Origin: Actinomycetota bacterium
GTDB taxonomy: Bacteria; Actinomycetota; Acidimicrobiia; Acidimicrobiales; JACCXE01
Length of the DNA stretch: 14,190 bases
Reading direction: 5' to 3'
Assembly (NCBI GenBank): GCA_013697265.1
Contig: JACCXE010000489.1
Span: 1 to 14,190 of the forward strand
A program made the position numbers and the translations under genes. Below the pieces are notes generated by a model, which saw only the letters and a list, made by a program, of their open reading frames with translations, had not been told where the DNA came from and did no database searches. Of this stretch, positions 1 through 7,160 are shown piece after piece (the stretch's first letter is position 1; each line of letters opens with the position of its first letter).

Positions 1-2
1 TT

Positions 3-779
3 GGCATCGAGTTCGACCTCACGTTCCGCGCCGCGTTCGAAGCGATGGACGAACCGCACCACGTGCACCGCATGGGGCCGAAGATCTTGTTGGACGCGTC
101 GCGGTTCTGCCAGGTCGGCTCGTGGGAGGGAACGCTTCGCGTCGACGGCGAGTCGTTCGACGTAGCCCCCGACGTCTGGGTCGGCACCCGCGACCGGTCA
201 TGGGGCATCCGTCCCGTCGGTGAAGCCGAGCCGCCCGGCCGCAACGCCGATGAGCCGTCGATGAGCGGATTCTGGTGGAACTGGATCCCGCTGCGCTTCG
301 ACGACTTCGCGCTGATGGTGATCGCGCAGGAAAATGGTGAGGGCCACCGCATCCTCAACGAGGCCGTTCGGGTGTGGAAGGACGGCAGGGTCGAACAACT
401 GGGCTGGCCCGAGTTCGACGTGCGTTACAAACCGGGCACCCGTCACCCCACCGGGGCGTCGATCAGCCTCGTGGACCGCGACCGCAAGCCGCTCACGCTC
501 GAGGTCGAGACGTTCACGTCGGTGCCCCTCAACGTCGGCGCCGGCTACGGCGGCGACCCGGACTGGAACCACGGACTCTGGAAGGGCCGGGGCTGGGTCG
601 AGTCCACGGTCTACGACATGAACGACCCGATGGTCGCGGGCCGCGTCCCGTTCGGCGTGGTCGACTACGTCGCTTGGGCCACGCTCGACGGCGCCGAAGG
701 CTGGGGCATCTTCGAGCACGGCACCTTTGGCAAGCACACCCCCAGCGGCTTCACTGACTGGGACTCAGTCGCGCCCTAA
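3..779 (+). CDS. Conserved protein of unknown function, 5'-truncated by window edge
   Basis: The open frame runs from base 3 without a stop, so the true start lies upstream; 258 residues are visible. An ATG at 45 exists, but the residues before it (GIEFDLTFRAAFEA) continue the same frame and read as normal protein, so I treat the gene as partial. The sequence is rich in Trp, Gly and Asp with alternating beta-type stretches. It has a central FWWNWIPLRFDDFALMVI block and a C-terminal block reading VPFGVVDYVAWA then GWGIFEHGTFGKH. There is no obvious signal peptide, membrane segment or nucleotide-binding motif in the visible part. The look suggests an all-beta, lipocalin/AttH-like fold, and I believe such proteins are catalogued as paired domains of unknown function, but I cannot verify this. 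It ends by overlapping the convergent VOC gene by 15 bp. A role in steroid or lipid handling is suggested only by its neighbours. Confidence 0.7.
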   Translation, partial: GIEFDLTFRAAFEAMDEPHHVHRMGPKILLDASRFCQVGSWEGTLRVDGESFDVAPDVWVGTRDRSWGIRPVGEAEPPGRNADEPSMSGFWWNWIPLRFDDFALMVIAQENGEGHRILNEAVRVWKDGRVEQLGWPEFDVRYKPGTRHPTGASISLVDRDRKPLTLEVETFTSVPLNVGAGYGGDPDWNHGLWKGRGWVESTVYDMNDPMVAGRVPFGVVDYVAWATLDGAEGWGIFEHGTFGKHTPSGFTDWDSVAP

Positions 780-1169
780 CTGGCCCGACGGAAAGTGCTG
801 CACCTCGATGCCCATCGGGAGCAGGTGCTGGAACTTGAACGACGGATAAGCGTCCGCAGCTGACTTCAGAGGCTCGGGGCTCGCGCCGAGTTCCGTAACG
901 CGAGTCCACCGGGACTCGACTTCGTCGGCGGAGTCGACCAGCACGCCGAAGTGCTCGTAGCTCATCGGTTGGTGCTCGACCTTCTCGCGCAGGTTGATGT
1001 AGCTCTGCGCACCAATCAGGATCGTCAACCGCTCCGCGTTGCTGACGCCGCGCATTTCCTTCCAACCGAACGCGTCGCCGTAGAAGGCGAGAATGTCGGT
1101 GCGGTGCTGCGGGGTAAGCGACCCGACCGGAACGCTCATGCCGATGTGGGTCAACGCGCTGGTCCGCAT
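765..1169 (-). CDS. VOC (glyoxalase/dioxygenase fold) family protein
   Basis: A 134-residue protein, the usual size for a single-chain vicinal-oxygen-chelate protein with two beta-alpha-beta-beta-beta modules. Visible family features are the first strand LTHIGMSVPV with His8, FYGDAFGWKE after the first helix, YEHFGVLVDS opening the second module with His73, and GIEVQHF near the end with Glu122. His8, His73 and Glu122 fit the usual metal-ligand positions. The ATG at 1169 is preferred over an internal ATG at 1139 because the latter would remove half of the first strand and His8. No clear Shine-Dalgarno is seen. It lies 35 nt downstream of the echA19-like gene on the same strand and is probably cotranscribed from the operator at 2025-2042. 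The substrate is unknown. Its stop lies inside the end of the convergent gene to the left. Confidence 0.82.
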   Translation of the reverse strand: MRTSALTHIGMSVPVGSLTPQHRTDILAFYGDAFGWKEMRGVSNAERLTILIGAQSYINLREKVEHQPMSYEHFGVLVDSADEVESRWTRVTELGASPEPLKSAADAYPSFKFQHLLPMGIEVQHFPSGQLGRD

Positions 1170-1204
1170 GCAGCAACGATATGCCCATCGGGTTCGGAGT
1201 TGGC

Positions 1205-2005
1205 CTACTTCCCCTGGAAGTTGGGGGCGCGCTTTTCGGCGAAGGCTTTCGAGCCTTCCTTGGCGTCTTCGGACGCGAAGACGGGCCAGCCCAGCGTGAG
1301 CTCGTGGGCGAGTCCTTCTTCCTCGGTCATGCCCTCGGTCTCGCGTAACGAGCGCAGCACCGCCTGCACGGAAAGCGGACCGTTCGACGCGATCATCTCG
1401 GCCACTTCACGGGCACGGGTGAGCGCGGTTCCGTCGGGCACGACTTCACCGATGAGGCCGATCGCCTTCGCCTCGGCCGCCGGAACGTGGCGTCCTGTCA
1501 ACAGGATCTCGGCCGCGATCGTGTACGGGATCTGCCGGCGGAGGCGAATCGTGGAACCGCCCAACGGGAACAGGCCGCGGCGCACTTCCGTCACCCCGAA
1601 CGTCGCGCTTTCGCCCGCGATGCGGATGTCCGTGGCCTGCAAGATCTCCGTCCCGCCGGCCACGGCGTAGCCCTCGACCGCCGCGATGAGTGGCTTCATC
1701 GGACGGAAGTGACGCAGGAGCGCCTTCCAGTGCAAGTCGGAATCGGTCGCCATCCGTTCGCGCCACTCGTTGGCGTCGTCGCCATAACCGCCGGCCATTT
1801 CCTTGAGATCGGCGCCGGAACAGAAGTCGCCACCGGAGCCGGTGAGGATGGCGACCCGCACGTCCGCGTCCTCGTCGATCATCTTCCAGGCGTCGTAGGC
1901 CCGCACCAGCATCTCGGTACTGAAGGCGTTCTTGCGCCCGGGCCGGTTCATCGTGACCGTCACGACGTGACCGTCGCGCTCGACGAGGAGATGCGGTTCG
2001 CTCAT
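1205..2005 (-). CDS. echA19: Enoyl-CoA hydratase, EchA19-like (sterol side-chain beta-oxidation)
   Basis: A 266-residue crotonase-superfamily protein, normal for the family. Oxyanion-hole segments are FCSGADLK (61-68) and GYAVAGG (112-118). Both acidic catalytic positions of classical hydratases are present, Glu120 (GGTEIL) and Glu140 (GVTEV), spaced 20 residues apart like Glu144/Glu164 of rat mitochondrial hydratase. The assignment rests on recalled similarity to M. tuberculosis EchA19 across the whole length, including the MNRP start, the RRQIPYT-LLTGRH region and the KAFAEKRAPNFQ tail. EchA19 hydrates steroid enoyl-CoA side-chain thioesters. The ATG at 2005 sits 6 nt after a TANNNT hexamer on its own strand (TAGCGT, bases 2017 to 2012), which suggests a leaderless transcript. 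It is transcribed away from the P450 gene with a KstR-type operator between them; the VOC gene follows. Another short-chain enoyl-CoA hydratase specificity remains possible. Confidence 0.9.
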   Translation of the reverse strand: MSEPHLLVERDGHVVTVTMNRPGRKNAFSTEMLVRAYDAWKMIDEDADVRVAILTGSGGDFCSGADLKEMAGGYGDDANEWRERMATDSDLHWKALLRHFRPMKPLIAAVEGYAVAGGTEILQATDIRIAGESATFGVTEVRRGLFPLGGSTIRLRRQIPYTIAAEILLTGRHVPAAEAKAIGLIGEVVPDGTALTRAREVAEMIASNGPLSVQAVLRSLRETEGMTEEEGLAHELTLGWPVFASEDAKEGSKAFAEKRAPNFQGK

Positions 2006-2010
2006 AGGGC

Positions 2011-2017
2011 TACGCTA
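2011..2017. promoter_or_regulatory. Back-to-back candidate -10 elements
   Basis: The heptamer TACGCTA reads as TACGCT on the plus strand and TAGCGT on the minus strand, so both directions fit the actinobacterial TANNNT -10 pattern. On the minus strand it is followed by 6 nt and then the ATG of the echA19-like gene, the spacing expected for a leaderless transcript. On the plus strand a transcript would start near 2023-2025, at the edge of the KstR-type operator. No convincing -35 boxes are visible. This is inferred from pattern and spacing only. Confidence 0.4.
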
Positions 2018-2024
2018 AACCAGA

Positions 2025-2042
2025 ACTAGAATCTGTTCTAGT
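2025..2042. promoter_or_regulatory. KstR-type operator between echA19-like and cyp125-like genes
   Basis: The sequence ACTAGAATCTGTTCTAGT is an inverted repeat with 8-bp arms, a 2-bp centre and one mismatch. The core at 2027-2040 matches the mycobacterial KstR consensus TnnAACnnGTTnnA at all fixed positions but one (AAT instead of AAC). KstR is the TetR-family repressor of cholesterol uptake and side-chain/A-B ring genes, released by a 3-oxo-sterol CoA thioester. The site lies in the 56-bp divergent gap, so it could control both directions. The P450 ribosome-binding site begins 4 bp downstream. That KstR itself binds here is inferred; no kstR gene is in the window. Confidence 0.8.
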
Positions 2043-2061
2043 AACGGGAGGGACCGGCAGC

Positions 2062-3291
2062 ATGCAGCTCAGCGACATCAACCTCGTCGACCCAGACGCG
2101 TTCGTCGAGGGCGTGCCCCACGACCAATTCACGCTTCTGCGCCATGAGGCGCCCGTCTTCTGGCACGAGGACGAGCACGGCGGCTTCTGGGCGTTGACCA
2201 AACATGACGACGTGGTGCACGCGAACCGCGACGCCAAGACGTTCTCGTCCTACGCCCGCTCGGCGCTCTACAACGTCGAAACCGAAGAGCAGCTCGCCGG
2301 TGTGCGGTTGATGATGCTCAACCTTGACCCACCCGATCACACGAAGTTGCGCAAGATCGTCAATCGCGGCTTTACGCCCCGGCGCATCAAGGAACTGCAG
2401 CAGTCGTTGGTGGACCGGTCGCGCGAGATCGTGGACGACATCGCGGAGGCGGGCGCGTGCGACTTCGTCACCGAGGTCGCCTGCGAGCTCCCGCTGCAGG
2501 CGATCGCCGACCTGATCGGCATTCCCCAGGAAGACCGCCACAAGGTCTTCGACTGGAGCAACCGCCTCATCGGCTTCGAAGACCCTGAGTTCGGCAACAC
2601 CGAGGAGGAAGCGGGCGCGGCCGCGGTCGAGCTCTACGCCTACGCGCAGGAGTTGGCCGAAGACCGCCGTAAGAACCCCCGCGACGACATCATCACCAAC
2701 CTGCTCGACGCCAACATCGACGGCGACGCGCTCGATGACATGGAGTTCAACATGTTCTTCATGTTGCTCGCCGTGGCCGGCAACGAGACCACGCGCAACG
2801 CGATTTCGCACTCGATGCTCGCGCTCATGCAGCATCCTGAGCAGCGTCAACTGATGCTTGACGACCCGTCCCTCATCGATAGCGCCATCGAAGAGTTCCT
2901 GCGGTGGGCCACGCCGGTGATGCACTTCAAGCGCACCGCGCTCGTCGACGTCGAGATGCGAGGCCAGAAGATCAAGGCCGGCGACCGCGTGATGATGTGG
3001 TACTCGTCGGCTAACCGCGACGAGGAAGTGTTCGAGGACCCTTTCGCCTTCAACGTCAAGCGAGACCCGAATCTGCACACGCTGCACTCGGCGTTTGGCG
3101 GCGGCGGCCCTCACTTCTGCCTCGGCGCCAACCTCGCACGCATGGAGATGAAGTTGATCTTCGACGAGTTGCTGCGTCGTATCCCCGACATGCAGTTGGC
3201 GAGCGAGCCCAGCCGGCTGCGCTCAAACTTCATCAACGGACTCAAGCACATGGACGTCACCTTCACGCCGGTCGCTCGCAGCAATGGCTGA
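2062..3291 (+). CDS. cyp125: Cytochrome P450, CYP125-like steroid C26/C27 monooxygenase
   Basis: A 409-residue soluble bacterial P450 with no membrane anchor. I see the I-helix oxygen-activation motif AGNETT (239-244), the K-helix ExxR as Glu278-Phe-Leu-Arg281, and the heme loop FGGGGPHFCLG with Cys353 as the axial thiolate ligand. Resemblance to CYP125A1 rather than CYP142 is clear in HGGFWALTKHDDV, RGFTPRRI, CELPLQAIADLIGIPQEDR and FLRWATPVMHFKRTA. CYP125 hydroxylates and further oxidises the terminal side-chain carbon of cholesterol or cholestenone, needing ferredoxin and reductase partners not encoded here. The ATG at 2062 is chosen because GGGAGGGA (2046-2053) sits upstream and the N-terminus begins directly with the expected LVDPDAF element. 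It lacks the roughly 20-residue N-terminal extension I recall for mycobacterial CYP125. Its last 8 bases overlap the start of fadA6, implying translational coupling. Control is expected from the operator at 2025-2042. Confidence 0.9.
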   Translation: MQLSDINLVDPDAFVEGVPHDQFTLLRHEAPVFWHEDEHGGFWALTKHDDVVHANRDAKTFSSYARSALYNVETEEQLAGVRLMMLNLDPPDHTKLRKIVNRGFTPRRIKELQQSLVDRSREIVDDIAEAGACDFVTEVACELPLQAIADLIGIPQEDRHKVFDWSNRLIGFEDPEFGNTEEEAGAAAVELYAYAQELAEDRRKNPRDDIITNLLDANIDGDALDDMEFNMFFMLLAVAGNETTRNAISHSMLALMQHPEQRQLMLDDPSLIDSAIEEFLRWATPVMHFKRTALVDVEMRGQKIKAGDRVMMWYSSANRDEEVFEDPFAFNVKRDPNLHTLHSAFGGGGPHFCLGANLARMEMKLIFDELLRRIPDMQLASEPSRLRSNFINGLKHMDVTFTPVARSNG

Positions 3292-4435
3292 GGCTTACAT
3301 CGTCGACGCCGTGCGCACGCCGGTCGGCAAACGGGGCGGCGGCCTGTCGCAAGTACACCCGGCCGACCTGGGCGCCCACGTGTTGAACGCGTTGATGGAC
3401 CGCACCGGTGTCGACCCGTCGGCCGTCGAAGACGTCTACTTCGGCTGCGTCGACGCGCTCGGCCCTCAAGCCGGCGACATCGCCCGCACGTGTTGGCTCG
3501 CGGCGGGTCTGCCCGAGGAGGTGCCGGGCGTGACCATCGACCGTCAATGCGGCTCGTCGCAACAGGCTGTGCACTTCGCCGCGCAAGCGGTGATGAGCGG
3601 TACGACCGACTTGGTCGTGGCCGGCGGCGTGCAAAACATGTCGATGATTCCGATCAGTTCCGCGATGACCATGGCCGAACCTCTCGGGTTCACCGACCCG
3701 TTCTCGGGCTCCGAGGGGTGGGTGAAGCGCTACGGCGACCAAGAGGTGTCGCAGTTCGCGGGCGCCGAGGCGATCGCGAGGAAGTGGGACATCTCGCGTG
3801 AAGACATGGAGCGGTTCGCCTACGAGTCGCACCAGCGTGCTTCACGCGCAACAGACGAGGGTCGCTTCGAAACCCAGATCGCGCCGCTCGGCGACTGCAG
3901 AGCGGACGAAGGGCCGCGGCCCACGTCGACGCTTGAGAAGATGGCGTCGCTGCCGGTGCTGGTCGAGGGCGGACGATTGACCGCGGCCGTGTCGTCACAA
4001 CTGTCCGACGCGTCGACGGCGATGCTGGTCGCTTCCGAGCAGGCCGTACGCGATCACAACCTGACGCCGCGGGCACGCATCCACCACATCAGCTGCCGGG
4101 GCGAAGACCCGATCATGATGCTGTCGGCGCCCATCCCGGCGACCGCCCACGCATTGAACAAAACCGGCATGTCGCTCGACGACATTGACCTCGTCGAAAT
4201 CAACGAGGCCTTCGCATCGGTGGTGTTGGCGTGGCAGAAGGAGACGGGCGCCGACCTGTCCAAAGTGAACGTGAACGGCGGAGCGATCGCGCTCGGTCAT
4301 CCGCTCGGCGCCACCGGGGTGCGCCTGATGACGACGCTGCTCTACGAGTTGGAACGCACCGGCGGCCGCTACGGGCTGCAGACGATGTGCGAAGGCGGCG
4401 GCCAGGCCAACGTCACCATCATCGAACGCCTGTAA
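3284..4435 (+). CDS. fadA6: FadA6-like acetyl-CoA acyltransferase (thiolase) of steroid C/D-ring catabolism
   Basis: A 383-residue thiolase with all active-site blocks: nucleophilic Cys89 in DRQCGSSQQA, the NEAF motif (307-310), His339 in GGAIALGHPLGATG, and the second catalytic Cys369 in MCEGGG. By recall it follows M. tuberculosis FadA6 closely (RYGDQE, FAGAE, the DEGPRPTSTLEKM stretch, SCRGEDP, the MCEGGGQANVTIIERL tail) and not FadA5, which has a different Cys-region context. FadA6 is placed after IpdAB, where thiolysis of the opened C-ring product releases acetyl-CoA and leads to 4-methyl-5-oxo-octanedioyl-CoA. The ATG at 3284 lies inside the end of the P450 gene, which implies coupled translation. 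It ends two bases before the left arm of the inverted repeat at 4437. Physical linkage to a P450 rather than to the ipd operon is noteworthy. Confidence 0.9.
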   Translation: MAEAYIVDAVRTPVGKRGGGLSQVHPADLGAHVLNALMDRTGVDPSAVEDVYFGCVDALGPQAGDIARTCWLAAGLPEEVPGVTIDRQCGSSQQAVHFAAQAVMSGTTDLVVAGGVQNMSMIPISSAMTMAEPLGFTDPFSGSEGWVKRYGDQEVSQFAGAEAIARKWDISREDMERFAYESHQRASRATDEGRFETQIAPLGDCRADEGPRPTSTLEKMASLPVLVEGGRLTAAVSSQLSDASTAMLVASEQAVRDHNLTPRARIHHISCRGEDPIMMLSAPIPATAHALNKTGMSLDDIDLVEINEAFASVVLAWQKETGADLSKVNVNGGAIALGHPLGATGVRLMTTLLYELERTGGRYGLQTMCEGGGQANVTIIERL

Positions 4436-4436
4436 G

Positions 4437-4493
4437 AACCCTTCTGAGTGCGTCTGTCCGTCTCAGGGACCTGTAAGCGCACTCAGAACGGTT
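4437..4493. terminator. Large inverted repeat between convergent fadA6 and ipdC; probable bidirectional terminator
   Basis: The left arm is 4437-4452 (AACCCTTCTGAGTGCG) and the right arm 4478-4493; 15 of 16 bases pair, with one mismatch. A smaller inner stem, GTCC (4456-4459) with GGAC (4467-4470), can also form. The element starts right after the fadA6 stop and contains the ipdC stop (4463-4465) in its loop, so the right arm is also ipdC coding sequence. There is no U-tract on either strand, as is common for actinobacterial terminators. Its core is shared with the repeat at 7950-8018. Confidence 0.6.
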
Positions 4494-5521
4494 TCGGCTT
4501 CGGCCATCACTCGGTCGACTACTTCTTCGCACGTGGGTAGGTCGTCGATGACGCCGACCACTTGACCGCTGGCCATCACTCCGAGGTCGGGGCGGCCCTC
4601 GACCATCGCCTGGCGCAACAGCATCGGCGTGTTGGCCTGCATGACGACCTGACTCCAGCTCAACTCTTGCGACCGCTTCATCGCGAGGCCCTCGCGCACG
4701 ATCGCCGACCACTTCTCGCCTGACAACGTCTTGAACGCGAGCGCGTTGCGCAGCGCGCGCGGCATCGAGGTGACCGCGTTGGTCTTGTCCAGCTCATCGG
4801 TGAACTCAGTGCGCAGCACACGATGAGGCACCCCGTCGACCTGCGTGGTGACGAGCGTGTCGGTCACCGTCTTGGACAGGTACTCCTGTTTCACCGCGTC
4901 GGGCACGGTGCTGTCACTCGTCAGCAAGAACCGCGTGCCCATCGCAATGCCCGACGCGCCGTACGCGAGCGCGGCCACCAGGCCCCGGCCGTCGAAGTAG
5001 CCGCCGGCCGCGATCACGGGAATGTCAACGGTGTCGACCACCTGCGGCAACAACAACGACGTGGGGACAGATCCGGTGTGTCCACCGCCTTCGCCCCCTT
5101 GCACGATCACTGCGTCAACACCCCAGCCCGCGACCTTCTCGGCGTGACGTTTCGCGCCGATCGACGGGATCACAAAAAGTCCGCCGTCCTTGCAGCGTTT
5201 GATCAGCGCCTCGCTCGGCGCCTGAGCGAACGACGCCACTCGCACGCCCTGGTTGATCATCAGATCGATGCGGTCGGCCGCGTCTCCCTGGTCGGCGCGC
5301 AGGTTGACGCCGAACGGCGTATCGGTGCGGTCCTTCACCTCGCCGATTGCCCGCGCCAACTCGTCGAACGACATCGTGGCGCTCGCGAGAACGCCGAACG
5401 CGCCCGCGGCCGACGTTGCGGTAGTGAGCCGGACGCCGGCGACATAACCCATGCCCGTTTGCACGATCGGGTACTGCACGCCGAGCAGCGCGCACAGGCG
5501 AGTGTTCAGCGCGGGGTGCAT
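4463..5521 (-). CDS. ipdC: IpdC, FMN-dependent enzyme of HIP-CoA (steroid C/D ring) catabolism
   Basis: A 352-residue protein of the nitronate monooxygenase/2-nitropropane dioxygenase-like FMN TIM-barrel family. Visible elements are the N-terminal PIVQTGMGYVAG, GGEGGGHTG (142-150), the phosphate-binding AAGGYFDGRG (171-180) and YGASGIAMGTRFLL (187-200). By recall it matches M. tuberculosis IpdC (Rv3553) along its length, including SDSTVPDAVK, VDGVPHRVLRTE and ANTPMLL. IpdC acts with IpdF on the indanone-carboxyl-CoA intermediate to give the ring enone that EchA20 then opens. It is the last gene of echA20-ipdA-ipdB-ipdC; its ATG is 2 nt after the ipdB stop. Without this operon context it would be annotated only as nitronate monooxygenase, a likely misnomer here. 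Confidence 0.93.
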   Translation of the reverse strand: MHPALNTRLCALLGVQYPIVQTGMGYVAGVRLTTATSAAGAFGVLASATMSFDELARAIGEVKDRTDTPFGVNLRADQGDAADRIDLMINQGVRVASFAQAPSEALIKRCKDGGLFVIPSIGAKRHAEKVAGWGVDAVIVQGGEGGGHTGSVPTSLLLPQVVDTVDIPVIAAGGYFDGRGLVAALAYGASGIAMGTRFLLTSDSTVPDAVKQEYLSKTVTDTLVTTQVDGVPHRVLRTEFTDELDKTNAVTSMPRALRNALAFKTLSGEKWSAIVREGLAMKRSQELSWSQVVMQANTPMLLRQAMVEGRPDLGVMASGQVVGVIDDLPTCEEVVDRVMAEAETVLSALTGP

Positions 5522-5523
5522 CG

Positions 5524-6306
5524 TTACGACGGAACTTCGGCCTCGCGCCGGCCTTCGGGATCAATCACGGTGTAGAGCAACCGCAGCTCCTCATCGTCGG
5601 GCGATCGGGACTCGGCGACGTCATCGGGTATGACGAGTTCGAACCCCGTTGCCGCGACGACTTGGTCGACCGTGACGCCGGGGTGAACCGATCGCAGGCG
5701 GGCCCGATGATCTCGCGTCTCAAAATCGATCACGCATAGGTTGGTAACCACACGCCGGATCTCGTGGAAGCGAGACGCGGTTTCGCCGAGCGCGGCGGCG
5801 CGGTCGTATCCGATGCCACACACCGTGTCGACCGTGGCGCACACCACTTGCGGACTGTGGTTCGGCACCCAGTACGACGTGGTGTCGTTGATCGTGTTGC
5901 CGGGCGCGCCGCGGTAGCCGAGCAGTTGCGTGCGGGGCTTGGCGTAGTCGCCGATCGCGGCGATGTTCTGGTTTCCGTACTGATCCACCTGCGTGGCGCC
6001 CATCATCACGTGGCGGCGGCCCGACCACACCCAGTCGAACATCGACCGGTACGGATTCCAGTACTCGTAGATCTTCTCGTCGGCGGTCAGCTCGTAGGCC
6101 GAGTCGTTGGCGATCAGCGCGGCCTCGCCGTCGGTCATGCACAGATCGGGCTCGAAGGTCGCCCGGGCCAAGCGGCCGCCGATCATCGGGATCGTGCCGA
6201 TCGGATTGGCGAGGATCTCGCCATCACCGCGGAACGTGTCCGCGACCGCGACGGCGCACACGTCGGCCCGGGTGGCTGTGGCGGTCTCGATAGATACTGG
6301 GCTCAT
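5524..6306 (-). CDS. ipdB: IpdB, beta subunit of COCHEA-CoA ring hydrolase
   Basis: A 260-residue class I CoA-transferase-fold beta subunit. The open frame reaches upstream to 6450, but the ATG at 6306 is chosen because it overlaps the ipdA stop as ATGA, and similarity to known IpdB begins at TRADVCAVAVADTFR just after it. Typical blocks are WSGRRHVMMGATQVDQYGNQN (start 95), RGAPGNTIN (132-140), SYWVPNHSPQVV, and the C-terminal SVHPGVTVDQVVAATGFEL. The SENG-type catalytic motif of true CoA-transferase beta subunits is not seen; the region reads MTDGEAALI (57-65). That agrees with IpdAB being a hydrolase that opens the last six-membered steroid ring rather than a CoA transferase. It needs IpdA as partner, and the genes are adjacent and translationally coupled. 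Confidence 0.93.
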   Translation of the reverse strand: MSPVSIETATATRADVCAVAVADTFRGDGEILANPIGTIPMIGGRLARATFEPDLCMTDGEAALIANDSAYELTADEKIYEYWNPYRSMFDWVWSGRRHVMMGATQVDQYGNQNIAAIGDYAKPRTQLLGYRGAPGNTINDTTSYWVPNHSPQVVCATVDTVCGIGYDRAAALGETASRFHEIRRVVTNLCVIDFETRDHRARLRSVHPGVTVDQVVAATGFELVIPDDVAESRSPDDEELRLLYTVIDPEGRREAEVPS

Positions 6307-7160
6307 GAACGGGCTCGCAGTCGGCTCTGGTAGTCGGCTTCGCTGAGGTCGACCCAGTTGGCCTTGAACTCGGCCCAGGCCTCGGACGTTTTTGCCGCCG
6401 CCGCGTATTCCTTCTGGAACGCCTCGTCGCGGCCGTAATCGGGGTCGCACGACGTGAAGTGCGCGCCATTCGGCGCCTCGATCACACCGTCGATCGACAT
6501 GCGGCTGATGCGCCTGGTGTGATGCGATCCTTCCTTGGCCATGTCTTTGGTGTCGACGATGCGTTCGACCGACATGAACCGTCGCCCCGTCGGTGCGGCC
6601 TGCGCCATCAGATCGTCGAAGTAGATGTCGGGCCCGAGGAACTGTCCGTTGCCCCGCTCGTCACCCCGGTTTTGGTGAATGAGCGCGGCGTCGAGCGCCA
6701 AGGCCGGCACCGCCACGAGCTCCTCGCTGCCGGCATAGGGCGACACGACCGTCTTGAGTCGCGGGTTGTCGCGGAACAGGTCGCTGCCGAGGCCGACGCG
6801 TGTGGGCAGGAACGGCACCCGCCAGGCCGCGGCCTGGAGGGCCAGCAGGAACATGCCTTCGTCGAGCGGCTCGTCTTCGATCGCGCCGCTCTGCCGGGCG
6901 GCGCGGAAGTGGGGCTCGAGGGCGATCGTGTCCAACGACACAAACGCGTAGACCGCGCGTTTCACTTTGCCGGCGGCGCACAGCATCCCGATATCGGGTC
7001 CGCCGTAGGTGACGATCGTCAGGCTCTTCAGATCGGACCGAGCGATCGCGCGGACCATCGACATGGGCTTGCGCCGCGATCCCCATCCCCCGATCGCGAT
7101 CGTCATGCCGTCCGAAAGCGACGCGACAACGTCGTCTTCGGTAGTGCGCTTGTCGGCCAT
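6303..7160 (-). CDS. ipdA: IpdA, alpha subunit of COCHEA-CoA ring hydrolase
   Basis: A 285-residue class I CoA-transferase-fold alpha subunit. The N-terminal MADKRTTEDDVV leads to the glycine-rich IAIGGWGSRRKP (21-32). Further family blocks are TYGGPDIGMLCAAGKVKR (51-68), FVSLDT (73-78), RVGLGSDL (121-128), LIHQNRGDERGN (160-171) and DYGRDEAFQ (241-249). It tracks the recalled M. tuberculosis IpdA (Rv3551). A conserved Glu in PLDEGM (Glu101) lies where the active-site glutamate proposed for IpdA should be; I infer this from position only. With IpdB it hydrolyses COCHEA-CoA, opening ring C. Its ATG directly abuts the echA20 stop (TAGATG), and its stop overlaps the ipdB start, so synthesis of the subunits is probably coupled. 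Confidence 0.93.
   Translation of the reverse strand: MADKRTTEDDVVASLSDGMTIAIGGWGSRRKPMSMVRAIARSDLKSLTIVTYGGPDIGMLCAAGKVKRAVYAFVSLDTIALEPHFRAARQSGAIEDEPLDEGMFLLALQAAAWRVPFLPTRVGLGSDLFRDNPRLKTVVSPYAGSEELVAVPALALDAALIHQNRGDERGNGQFLGPDIYFDDLMAQAAPTGRRFMSVERIVDTKDMAKEGSHHTRRISRMSIDGVIEAPNGAHFTSCDPDYGRDEAFQKEYAAAAKTSEAWAEFKANWVDLSEADYQSRLRARS

Noticed and set aside
951..1670. Plus-strand frame opposite the VOC and echA19-like genes
   Set aside because: Spans two well-supported genes and their gap; no family features.
2038..3114. Minus-strand frame of 358 codons opposite the P450 gene
   Set aside because: Antisense shadow of a P450 with all its motifs. It would also cross the divergent operator.
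4463..5521. Annotation of ipdC as a nitroalkane-detoxifying nitronate monooxygenase
   Set aside because: Its tight operon with echA20, ipdA and ipdB and the full-length resemblance to IpdC point to steroid ring catabolism.
6307..6450. N-terminal extension of IpdB by 48 residues
   Set aside because: It lies wholly inside the ipdA reading frame, is Arg/Gly-rich, and the ATGA overlap at 6303-6306 is the usual coupling start.
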